This document shows, piece after piece, positions 1-5,388 of a stretch of 5,388 bases of DNA. Position numbers and translations under genes: made by a program. Each line of letters opens with the position of its first letter. Within the stretch, counting starts at the first letter, position 1. The notes under the pieces were generated by a model, which saw nothing but the letters and a program-made list of their open reading frames with translations, made no database searches and was not told where the DNA came from. Origin of the DNA: Pyrodictiaceae archaeon (GTDB lineage Archaea > Thermoproteota > Thermoprotei_A > Sulfolobales > Pyrodictiaceae); NCBI GenBank assembly GCA_027046525.1, contig JALTYD010000016.1, forward strand, positions 1,262 through 6,649, given 5' to 3'.

Positions 1-677
1 TGTGCAACCCATACAAAGTCTTCGCCTAGTAGATCTATTACAGCATTCCTAACATATAGTAGGTAGGCTAGTGTTGCTCTCATAACAATAACACTAAATG
101 GTAGTACGTAGTGCCAGAGATAGTCTTTGAACCACTCCCAAGTCCACGAGAAAGACATACCCGGCGAAGTAGCTCCAAATAGTGGTGTTATACCTAGTTT
201 TACTGAGAATATGTATAGCATTAGCATTGCCAGCCAGAAGTATGGTACTGATCTAAAGAATATTGATACAGCCATAGACCATACATCAGCTCTAGTACCT
301 CTCCTCCAGCCTATCTCTAGGCCTGCTCTATAAGCTAAGTAGTTAGAGACAGTTATTGCTGGTATTAATAGTGCTAATGTATATGGTAGTTTTTCTAGTA
401 TAACAGTCATTACTGGTCTTCCATAGTGTAGAGAGTATCCCATTTCTCCTCTCAATAGATTCTTGATATATACTACGAATTGCTCATGGATAGGCTTATC
501 TAATCCAAACATTGCACGTATAGCTGCTATAGTCTCGGGAGAGATACGAGGATCATTTTCTAGTTCTGCGAGAGGATCACCAGTTAAGCGTGAGAGTATA
601 AAGACAAGTGCAATTATTGCGAAAAAAGTTACAATAGAGGTAATAGTTCTACGGAGTAAAAAACCAGAGAGGCCCAA
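1..677 (-). CDS. DppB/OppB-type peptide ABC transporter permease, 3' part beyond window
   Basis: This is an inner-membrane permease subunit of a dipeptide/oligopeptide (family 5) ABC importer, which would form the channel with a DppC-type partner. I translated 225 codons from a TTG start, and the frame is open to the window edge. The first membrane helix (about residues 12-30) ends in LTGDPLAEL, the GDP motif typical of DppB. Next comes the family hallmark MFGLDKPIHEQF (56-67) with LLRGEMGYSLHYGRPV (74-89), then helices near 98-116, 135-157 and 187-207. The last visible residues, RNAVIDLLGEDFVWVAQ, are the stretch just before the EAA loop that contacts the ATPase, so that loop and the last helices lie outside. 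The TTG at 677 is chosen because GAGGTGG sits 5 bases upstream; an in-frame GTG at 686 has poorer spacing. It follows the binding-protein gene by 25 bases, so they are probably co-transcribed. The substrate is inferred from family only. Confidence 0.93.
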   Translation of the reverse strand, partial: MGLSGFLLRRTITSIVTFFAIIALVFILSRLTGDPLAELENDPRISPETIAAIRAMFGLDKPIHEQFVVYIKNLLRGEMGYSLHYGRPVMTVILEKLPYTLALLIPAITVSNYLAYRAGLEIGWRRGTRADVWSMAVSIFFRSVPYFWLAMLMLYIFSVKLGITPLFGATSPGMSFSWTWEWFKDYLWHYVLPFSVIVMRATLAYLLYVRNAVIDLLGEDFVWVA

Positions 678-682
678 AGAGG

Positions 683-692
683 CCACCTCTCC
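683..692 (-). promoter_or_regulatory. Ribosome binding site deciding the TTG start of the permease
   Basis: Read on the minus strand, this is GGAGAGGTGG; the GAGGTGG part (689-683) closely matches the archaeal Shine-Dalgarno consensus GGAGGTGA. It ends 5 bases before TTG at 677-675. The competing GTG (686-684) lies inside the site, which argues against it as the start. The site falls in the 25-base gap after the binding-protein stop codon, consistent with translation from a shared transcript. Confidence 0.65.
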
Positions 693-702
693 TACTACTG
701 AG

Positions 703-2643
703 CTACTTCCTCCTAGCTAGTACTAGTGCAGCTATTATAACAATTACTACTACTACTGCTAATATTGCAGCTGTTGGTAGTCCTTTCTCTTCTGGCGGTG
801 GTGTTGTCGGAGACGGAGCTGGAGCTGGTGAGACAGTTGTAGGTACTGTTGTTGTTATAGTCTTTACTATTGTTGTAGGTGTACCAGCTGTTGTAACTAC
901 TGTAGTCTGTACTACAGTAGTTGTCTGTACGACTGTTGTAGGCTGTACAACTGCTTTCTGGACACGGAGATGAGTTATTCTATTGAATACATCGTCGTCT
1001 ACTGGTCTAAACCAGCCAGTAAACTTGTCTATACGATATGGGTTTATCCACTTCCTGTAGTATAGTGGTACTATTGGTACTTTCTCTGCTATAATCTCTT
1101 GTATCCTAAAAGCTAGTTCTTTTCTCTTCTCTGGGTCGAATGTCTTCTTTAGTTCTTCTGTTAGTCTGTCTACTTCTGGGTCACTAAATCTAGCCCAGTT
1201 ACCTGTACCTTCTGGCCAGCTGTGGAATCTTCTGTGGAGCCAGCTTATATCTAGACCTGGACCGCTTCCTAGTAGATAGGTGTCTACTTTACCATCGCGT
1301 ATTAGTGGCCATACTGTCTTCCAGTCTAGTACTCTTACTTCTGCTTTTATACCACCACCTGGTATCTGCGAGAGCCATTCTGCTATCTTTTGTGCAGCTC
1401 TCACACGTATAATGTCGTAGGCTGGTGGGTATATCTCGAAGGAGAAGTCTGTACCATTTGGTGCTTCTCTCCACCCATCCCCGTCAATATCTTTGAATCC
1501 TAGCTGGTCTAGTATTTCTGCTGCTTTATTTAGGTCGAAGTAGTAGGCATCTTTTACAGCTGGGTTGTACCATGGCTCGTGTATACCGAATGGTGGTACT
1601 ACGCCTGGGCTACCTGGTACACCGTAGCCCATTAGTAGCTCATTAACTATAGCATCTTTATCTACTGCGAATGCCATTGCTTTTCTAAACTCTGGCATAT
1701 TGAATGGCCATCTCTGGTTGTTGAAGCCCCAGTGATAGAATGTACCACTTAGGAATACGTGTAGTGCTAGTCCCTCAGTTGCTAGTAGTTGTGGTACTAC
1801 TTCTGCTGTTACCCAGCCTATCCATGCATCTATTTCTCCACGCTGTACTGCTAGTAGAGCGACACTCGATTCTTTGATGAATGTTATTATCATCTCGTCT
1901 ACACAAGGTCTACCTAGCCAGTAGTCTTCGTTAGCAACATATCTTACATATTGTCCTGGTACATATTCTACTAGTTTGAAAGGTCCACTACCAACTAGCT
2001 CGTCTGGTATCTTTGGCATATATTTTGCTAGTGCTTCTCCCTTCTCTTTTAGTAGTGGCTCCCATATATGTTTCGGCAGTATATTCATGCTTGCTAGTCC
2101 ATTAGCTATAAATCCTGCGTCTGGTTCTTTGAAGTATACTTTTACAGTAAGCTTATCTACAGCTTCTGCTCTATCTACTGATGCGAAGTAGCCATGGTAG
2201 TATGTCCATTTCTCGTGAGCTAGTGTGTTTATTGTAAATGCTACGTCTTCAGCTGTTAGTGGTTTTCCATCGTGCCACTTTATTCCATCTCTTATCTTAA
2301 TAGTTAGTACTTTGTAGTCTGGCGAGTACTCTATCGATTCTGCTACTTCGTAGGTTAGTGTACCATTCACGAATCTTACTAGTCTATCATATACTGGGTG
2401 TAGTACTAGTATAGACCATGTAGAGCCTGCTCGGAACCATACAAAGACGTTTGGCTCGCTAGGGAAGCCGAACTTGACTGTACCACCATAGGTTTTACAT
2501 TCTCGTCCTTCTAGGAACTTCTCTATTCTTGGTGCTTCTAGTTTTAGACCTTGTGCTTCTGCGGTAGGTAGTGGTATTAATGGGAGTATTAAGAGAGCTA
2601 TTATCGCCATAGAGTATATTAACTTAGTAGGTACTTTCATCAT
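703..2643 (-). CDS. Membrane-anchored family 5 (DppA/OppA-type) peptide-binding protein of an ABC importer
   Basis: This extracytoplasmic solute receptor captures the substrate, probably peptides, for the importer whose permease follows. Residues 1-30 form a Sec-type signal peptide with a hydrophobic core (9-26) and likely cleavage after AEA; there is no lipobox cysteine. The SBP_bac_5 fold spans about 50-560, with the family signature IRDGIKWHDGKPLTAEDVAF (117-136), VGSGPFKLVEY (217-227) and the late VPIVPLYY (522-529). Residues 565-618 are a Thr/Val/Pro-rich stalk, then a membrane helix (about 624-643) and an ARRK basic end. A stalk plus C-terminal anchor is known for Sulfolobus di/oligopeptide-binding proteins and holds the receptor under the S-layer; bacterial DppA lacks it, which explains the extra length over about 535 residues. 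The start is ATGATG; the second ATG has the better spacing to GGGGTG. Peptide specificity is likely but not proven, because some archaeal family members bind oligosaccharides. Confidence 0.94.
   Translation of the reverse strand: MMKVPTKLIYSMAIIALLILPLIPLPTAEAQGLKLEAPRIEKFLEGRECKTYGGTVKFGFPSEPNVFVWFRAGSTWSILVLHPVYDRLVRFVNGTLTYEVAESIEYSPDYKVLTIKIRDGIKWHDGKPLTAEDVAFTINTLAHEKWTYYHGYFASVDRAEAVDKLTVKVYFKEPDAGFIANGLASMNILPKHIWEPLLKEKGEALAKYMPKIPDELVGSGPFKLVEYVPGQYVRYVANEDYWLGRPCVDEMIITFIKESSVALLAVQRGEIDAWIGWVTAEVVPQLLATEGLALHVFLSGTFYHWGFNNQRWPFNMPEFRKAMAFAVDKDAIVNELLMGYGVPGSPGVVPPFGIHEPWYNPAVKDAYYFDLNKAAEILDQLGFKDIDGDGWREAPNGTDFSFEIYPPAYDIIRVRAAQKIAEWLSQIPGGGIKAEVRVLDWKTVWPLIRDGKVDTYLLGSGPGLDISWLHRRFHSWPEGTGNWARFSDPEVDRLTEELKKTFDPEKRKELAFRIQEIIAEKVPIVPLYYRKWINPYRIDKFTGWFRPVDDDVFNRITHLRVQKAVVQPTTVVQTTTVVQTTVVTTAGTPTTIVKTITTTVPTTVSPAPAPSPTTPPPEEKGLPTAAILAVVVVIVIIAALVLARRK
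889..951 (-). repeat. Degenerate VVQTT-type tandem repeat encoding the receptor stalk
   Basis: Residues 565-585 of the binding protein read as imperfect units VVQPTT, VVQTTT, VVQTT and VVTT, encoded by near-repeats of 12-18 bases. The unit is rich in Thr, a usual site of O-linked glycosylation in surface stalks, and continues into a Thr/Pro/Ala linker up to about residue 618. The DNA is repetitive enough to allow slippage and length change between strains. Confidence 0.75.
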
Positions 2644-2651
2644 AACACCCC
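2638..2651 (-). promoter_or_regulatory. Ribosome binding site and tandem ATG start of the binding protein
   Basis: On the minus strand the order is GGGGTG (2651-2646), TT, ATG (2643), ATG (2640). The first ATG is only 2 bases from the site and the second is 5 bases away, so initiation may be mainly at the second. Removing one Met does not alter the signal peptide. Confidence 0.55.
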
Positions 2652-2678
2652 TTATCTTGACCCCCTCTATTACTACAC

Positions 2679-2690
2679 TTTAAATATTTA
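2679..2690 (-). promoter_or_regulatory. TATA box of the peptide importer operon
   Basis: On the minus strand this reads TAAATATTTAAA, a strong archaeal TATA element; its first ten bases (2690-2681) are a perfect palindrome. Counting about 26 bases from its centre puts the transcription start near 2658, giving a leader of about 15 bases that just holds the GGGGTG ribosome site. The start site is predicted, not seen. Confidence 0.65.
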
Positions 2691-2699
2691 GACAGTCTA
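2689..2699. promoter_or_regulatory. Inverted repeat TAGAC-A-GTCTA, possible operator
   Basis: A perfect inverted repeat with 5-base arms around one central A. It abuts the upstream edge of the importer TATA box, where transcription factor B binds the BRE. A dimeric regulator bound here could block promoter assembly. It is short and could be chance, and no second copy was found in the window. Confidence 0.3.
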
Positions 2700-2748
2700 G
2701 AAATAAAATACTTTGTTTCAGCTCTACGTCTTTTTATTGATGCACTAC

Positions 2749-2759
2749 GCTAAAATAGC
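2749..2759 (+). promoter_or_regulatory. Possible TATA element of the M20 peptidase gene
   Basis: GCTAAAATAGC contains the AT-rich core TAAAATA, centred about 40 bases before the peptidase ATG. It would give a start near 2780 and a leader of about 14 bases. It is also a short inverted repeat (GCTA-AAA-TAGC). An alternative is TTTTTATT at 2731-2738, which would give a longer leader. No convincing Shine-Dalgarno site precedes the ATG, so a very short or absent leader is likely. Confidence 0.35.
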
Positions 2760-2793
2760 CTAGAGTTCCCTTTTTCTAGCTTGGTATCCTAGT

Positions 2794-4182
2794 ATGGAGT
2801 ACACAGATATAGGTGAAAAAGTTCTAGGAGAAGTAGAGAAACTTTATCCCAAATACAAGAGAGTACTCGCAGAGCTAGTATCTATTGATACTGTTTCTGC
2901 ACAACGTTCTAGCTCTGAGATGATGAGAGGAGCCGAGTATTTGTCGTCAGTTCTAGGCGAAGTTGGTTTTAGAGCCTCTATCAAGAGCTATGGAGGCCAC
3001 CCCATCGTTGTTGGAGAAGTTGGAGAAGGCCCTATCTCTATACTTATCTATAACCACTACGATGTACAGCCAGTAGAACCTCTAGAGCTATGGGATTCTA
3101 ATCCATTCGAGCTCGTTGAAAGAAATGGTAAGCTCTTTGGAAGAGGTGTAGCTGATAATAAAGGTAATATAGCAGCTAGGATAGCTGCTATAGAAGCACT
3201 ACTACCATATATTGATAGACTAGGTCTCAAGATAAAATACATTATAGAGGGTGAAGAAGAGATAGGTTCAACAACACTACCACGTGCAGTAGAAGATATG
3301 AAGAACTGGCTTAGATGTGATGGAGGTTTCTGGGAGACAGGATATGTAGGTAGGAAGGGAGAATTCCTAGTAACTCTAGGCTTTAAAGGTATGGTCTACG
3401 TAGAGGTTGTTCTAAGAGGAGCTAATAGAGATGTACATAGTGGCTCAGCACCTCTAGTACCTAATCCTGTATGGAGGCTAGTAAGATTTCTATCATCGAT
3501 AAAAGATGAGAGAGGGAGAATACTAGTAGACTGGCTGTACAAGGGCGTTAAAGAACTAGAGTGGGCTTCAGAGCTTCTGGAAAAGATGGGTATAGAGCGT
3601 ATAGAGCATCTAGAGGAGATGAAGAAACAGCTTGGGATAAGAGAATTTAATGAAGGACTAGAAGGTATAGAAGCATTAAAGAAACTACACTTATCTCCAT
3701 CGATAAATGTATCTGGTCTCTATGCTGGATATATCGGTAAGGGGTCGAAGACTGTTGTACCATCTATAGCTGGAGCGAAGATCGATATTAGGCTAGTTCC
3801 TGGACAAGACCCCGACGAGATACTATCTGAGTTTAAGAAATTTATGGAGGAGAAAGGATTAGGGGATGCAGAACTAGTACTACATGGTAATGCTTATCCA
3901 GCTGGCTATACTAGCCCCGACGAGGATATAGTAAGAGCTTCAGTTGATGCTGCCAGGACTATATATGGTACTGAACCAGTACTTGTACCTCTCTCGGCAG
4001 GCTCTGGCCCCTACTACTATATAGCCAATTATGTTGGTACACCACTTACTAGTGCAGGTGTAGGATACTATGATTCTAGAGCACATGCACCTAATGAGAA
4101 TATACGTATTGAAGACTTTGTTAAGAGTATGAAGCATGTTGTCTTAACAGTAGTCAAATTTGCTTCAATGAAGCAGAAATAA
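2794..4182 (+). CDS. M20 family zinc metallopeptidase (dipeptidase/carboxypeptidase type)
   Basis: This is a probable cytosolic two-metal peptidase that splits dipeptides or trims peptide C-termini. All M20 active-site positions can be placed. NHYDVQP (87-93) gives metal ligand H88 and D90. GRGVADNKG (116-124) gives bridging D121. EGEEEIGS (152-159) gives catalytic base E155 and ligand E156. WETG (180-183) gives ligand E181, and RAHAPNE (429-435) gives ligand H431. The lid/dimerisation domain lies between about 195 and 360, with RDVHSG (212-217) supplying H215 and the typical IDIRLVPGQDP (330-340). There is no signal peptide or membrane segment. At 462 residues it is nearer to the PepV/carnosinase-like branch than to the shorter (about 390) Sulfolobus CpsA. 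The ATG at 2794 has no clear ribosome site, fitting a near-leaderless mRNA. It is transcribed away from the peptide importer, suggesting use of imported peptides. Related deacylases such as acetylornithine or succinyl-diaminopimelate hydrolases cannot be excluded. Confidence 0.9.
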   Translation: MEYTDIGEKVLGEVEKLYPKYKRVLAELVSIDTVSAQRSSSEMMRGAEYLSSVLGEVGFRASIKSYGGHPIVVGEVGEGPISILIYNHYDVQPVEPLELWDSNPFELVERNGKLFGRGVADNKGNIAARIAAIEALLPYIDRLGLKIKYIIEGEEEIGSTTLPRAVEDMKNWLRCDGGFWETGYVGRKGEFLVTLGFKGMVYVEVVLRGANRDVHSGSAPLVPNPVWRLVRFLSSIKDERGRILVDWLYKGVKELEWASELLEKMGIERIEHLEEMKKQLGIREFNEGLEGIEALKKLHLSPSINVSGLYAGYIGKGSKTVVPSIAGAKIDIRLVPGQDPDEILSEFKKFMEEKGLGDAELVLHGNAYPAGYTSPDEDIVRASVDAARTIYGTEPVLVPLSAGSGPYYYIANYVGTPLTSAGVGYYDSRAHAPNENIRIEDFVKSMKHVVLTVVKFASMKQK

Positions 4183-4202
4183 TCTATTCTAGTCTATAGT
4201 AG

Positions 4203-4225
4203 TTTTTTCACTATTTCTTGTTTTT
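4203..4225 (+). terminator. T-rich probable terminator after the M20 peptidase
   Basis: Starting 20 bases after the stop codon are a run of six T (4203-4208), then TTTC and a run of five T (4221-4225). Archaeal transcription commonly ends at clustered T runs without a hairpin. This supports a separate transcript from the sirtuin downstream. Confidence 0.5.
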
Positions 4226-4330
4226 CCTGAACTACTATGAAGCCAACTACTATGTAATATATAGTTACTACTAGTGGTTCAGTATCAAAGTAGATAACTC
4301 CACAACTACTTCTGCTTGTATCCTGTAGAG

Positions 4331-4362
4331 CTATATGTAGCTATAGAGTACTAGAAATCTAG
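4331..4362. other. Inverted repeats in the spacer before the sirtuin gene
   Basis: Two small symmetric elements lie in the 221-base spacer 4183-4403. One is CTATA...TATAG (4331-4346). The other is CTAGA-AA-TCTAG (4351-4362), a perfect inverted repeat with 5-base arms. They could be an operator, or CTATATGTAG could act as a TATA element giving a leader of about 40 bases. The rest of the spacer holds the T-rich stretch, a 10-base direct repeat AACTACTATG (4230-4239 and 4245-4254), an alternative AT-rich element TAATATATA (4255-4263), and no gene that I can support. Confidence 0.25.
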
Positions 4363-4375
4363 AATTAGGAGCTCT

Positions 4376-4403
4376 GGAGGTTTTAATACAGATTGGTGGT
4401 GAG
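4376..4403 (+). promoter_or_regulatory. Double Shine-Dalgarno region before the sirtuin TTG start
   Basis: A consensus GGAGGT (4376-4381) lies 22 bases before the assigned TTG, too far to serve it directly. A second site, GGTGGTGAG (4395-4403), directly abuts the TTG, and its first GGTG is 5 bases from it. A five-codon reading frame (TTG at 4393, stop TAG at 4408-4410) overlaps the sirtuin start and could be translated from the upstream site. TTTTAATA (4381-4388) could also be read as a TATA-like element, but it is too close to the start codon. Confidence 0.35.
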
Positions 4404-5168
4404 TTGGTAGGAGATTCTACTATAGCCAGTATTGCTCGTCTACTAGTAGAGAGTAGATATGTTGTTGTATTTACAGGTGCTGGAGTGAGTACTGAGAGTG
4501 GTATCCCAGATTTTAGAGGGCCCCAGGGGTTATGGAAGAAGATTGATCCAGATGTATTTAGTATAGGTTATTTTGTATCTAACCCAGACGAAGTATGGAG
4601 ACTATTCACTAAGCTATTCTTAGAGATTCCACGTGTAGAACCTAATAGAGCACATATAGCTATAGCTAGGCTAGAAGAAATAGGTATTGTTAAGACAGTT
4701 ATTACACAGAATGTAGATGGACTACATCAGCGTGCTGGTAGTAGAAATGTAATAGAGCTACATGGAGATCTTAGATACGCAGTCTGTCTCAATTGTAGAG
4801 GGAAAATTGATCTAGAAAAAGCCCTAGAGGAGCTTAAGCAGAAAGGTAGAGCTCCCCGCTGTCCACAGTGCGGGGGATTGCTGAAACCTAATGTTGTCTT
4901 CTTCGGCGAGCCTCTACCTTTTATAGCTCTAGAGAGAGCATATGAAGAAGCCAGCAAAGCTGATCTAGTCCTCGTCGTAGGTAGTAGTTTGACTGTTATG
5001 CCTGCAGCTAATATCCCTTTTTATGCAAAACAGAATGGAGCTAAGCTCGTTATTATTAATATGGAGCCAACAGCACTCGACTATATAGCAGATATAGTTG
5101 TTAGAGGAAGAGCAGGCGATATACTATCTTCTATAGTAGAAGAAGTAGAGAAACTAGTCCGTAGCTAG
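4404..5168 (+). CDS. Sir2 family NAD-dependent protein deacetylase (sirtuin)
   Basis: This enzyme removes acetyl (or similar acyl) groups from lysines, using NAD and releasing nicotinamide and O-acetyl-ADP-ribose. The NAD-binding Rossmann motif GAGVSTESGIPDFRG spans 25-39. TQNVDGLH is at 101-108, with Q102, N103 and D105. The catalytic base is H120 in ELHG. The zinc ribbon is C128-x2-C131 and C153-x2-C156. KPNVVFFGE (161-169), GSSLTV (193-198) and IINME (217-221) complete the family set. The 254-residue length is normal for a single-domain archaeal/bacterial enzyme. The Tyr/Arg pair of class III desuccinylases is not evident after GLWKK, so deacetylase activity is the better guess. In Sulfolobus the known target is the chromatin protein Alba, which is not in this window. 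The TTG start is supported by the adjacent GGTGGTGAG and by an N-terminus of usual length. The gene is separated from its upstream neighbour by 221 bases, so it probably has its own promoter. Confidence 0.96.
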   Translation: MVGDSTIASIARLLVESRYVVVFTGAGVSTESGIPDFRGPQGLWKKIDPDVFSIGYFVSNPDEVWRLFTKLFLEIPRVEPNRAHIAIARLEEIGIVKTVITQNVDGLHQRAGSRNVIELHGDLRYAVCLNCRGKIDLEKALEELKQKGRAPRCPQCGGLLKPNVVFFGEPLPFIALERAYEEASKADLVLVVGSSLTVMPAANIPFYAKQNGAKLVIINMEPTALDYIADIVVRGRAGDILSSIVEEVEKLVRS

Positions 5169-5177
5169 TCATAGTAG

Positions 5178-5186
5178 TTATATTAT
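5178..5186 (+). promoter_or_regulatory. Probable TATA box of the partial gene at the right edge
   Basis: TTATATTAT lies 10 bases after the sirtuin stop. Its centre is about 41 bases before the GTG at 5223, placing a start near 5208 and a leader of about 15 bases. The leader holds GTGGGGA (5209-5215), a weak ribosome site 7 bases from the GTG. This suggests independent transcription, though read-through from the sirtuin is possible across only 54 bases. Confidence 0.45.
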
Positions 5187-5222
5187 CTTCTTGTAGTAGT
5201 TAGCTTAAGTGGGGACTAAGTA

Positions 5223-5388
5223 GTGCCATTTGTCTCAGGGTTCTTCATAGTAGCAGCAGGCTACGAGACTGGAGAAAAAAGAGATGATCTTATAAACAAG
5301 CTTCGAGAAATAGGATTCGAAGTATACGATACTGGTGGAAAATTCCTAGTATACTATATCGAAGCAGAGAACGAGAAAACTATACAGC
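5223..5388 (+). CDS. Unrecognised protein, N-terminal 55 residues only
   Basis: The frame opens with GTG and stays open to the window edge. An in-frame TAA at 5217-5219 rules out any earlier start, so the N-terminus is well fixed. The peptide begins VPFVSGFFIVAAGYETGEKR and continues with a charged helix-like stretch KRDDLINKLREIGFEVYD and a strand-like FLVYYIEAENE. The strand, amphipathic helix, strand order suggests a small alpha/beta fold, possibly ACT- or ferredoxin-like, but I do not recognise a family. The codon habits (ATA, AGA, GTA, CTA) match the neighbours, supporting a real gene. It is not Alba, since the Alba N-terminal signature is absent. The C-terminal part lies outside the window. 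Confidence 0.7.
   Translation, partial: MPFVSGFFIVAAGYETGEKRDDLINKLREIGFEVYDTGGKFLVYYIEAENEKTIQ

Noticed and set aside
541..560. Apparent frameshift in the permease near its PRISPET segment
   Set aside because: It came from a slip when joining two lines of the reverse complement; rereading gives a continuous frame (CGT ATC TCT CCC GAG ACT) with no break.
127..720. Plus-strand open frames at 127-333 and 463-720
   Set aside because: Both lie antisense to the permease, whose minus-strand frame encodes clear DppB motifs; the plus-strand products show no family features and lack ribosome sites.
1289..2191. Alternative frames at 1289-1474 (minus) and 1976-2191 (plus) within the binding-protein gene
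   Set aside because: They overlap well-conserved coding sequence in another frame and their products are low-complexity Ser-rich or basic peptides typical of shadow frames.
2914..2926. CTGAG-ATGATGAG resembling adjacent D' and C' boxes of a C/D guide RNA
   Set aside because: It lies inside the M20 coding sequence and no matching terminal box D or kink-turn stem was seen nearby.
4230..4254. 10-base direct repeat AACTACTATG as a possible CRISPR remnant or attachment site
   Set aside because: Only two short copies 15 bases apart, built from the ACTA words that are common throughout this DNA; no spacer structure or integrase.
3057..4957. Minus-strand frames at 3057-3242, 3940-4137 and 4727-4957
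   Set aside because: They are antisense to the M20 and sirtuin genes, with no recognisable products.

Overview
The window looks like chromosomal DNA of a hyperthermophilic or thermophilic crenarchaeon (Thermoprotei; Desulfurococcales or Sulfolobales-like). The evidence is the TATA-type promoters, the frequent TTG/GTG starts preceded by GGTG-type Shine-Dalgarno sites, the heavy use of AGA, ATA and CTA codons, a binding protein with a Thr-rich stalk and a C-terminal membrane anchor, and a sirtuin close to the Sulfolobus type. No species can be named from the sequence alone. By eye the base composition is moderately AT-rich. The tetranucleotide CTAG is strikingly common.

Layout. On the minus strand, reading from about 2700 down to 1, lies the start of a peptide/oligopeptide ABC importer operon. 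It holds a 646-residue membrane-anchored family 5 solute-binding protein (703-2643), followed after 25 bases by a DppB/OppB-type permease (TTG start at 677) that runs off the left edge just before its EAA loop. A 150-bp divergent region (2644-2793) carries a clear TATA element for the importer and short inverted repeats. On the plus strand an M20 family zinc peptidase (2794-4182) faces away from the importer. Next come a T-rich probable terminator, a 221-bp spacer, a complete Sir2 family NAD-dependent protein deacylase (4404-5168), and the first 55 codons of an unrecognised gene (5223 to the right edge) with its own TATA-like element.

How the genes may work together. The importer captures peptides at the cell surface and brings them in, and the divergent M20 peptidase is well placed to split them into amino acids, so the left three genes read as a peptide-uptake and breakdown module. 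The sirtuin and the partial gene after it have no obvious link to that module and probably form separate transcription units. All full genes are intact with complete catalytic motifs. There is no sign of mobile elements, CRISPR arrays, tRNA or rRNA. I did not find a clearly new biological system. The most unusual signals are the CTAG excess, the unrecognised partial gene and some small regulatory architecture.
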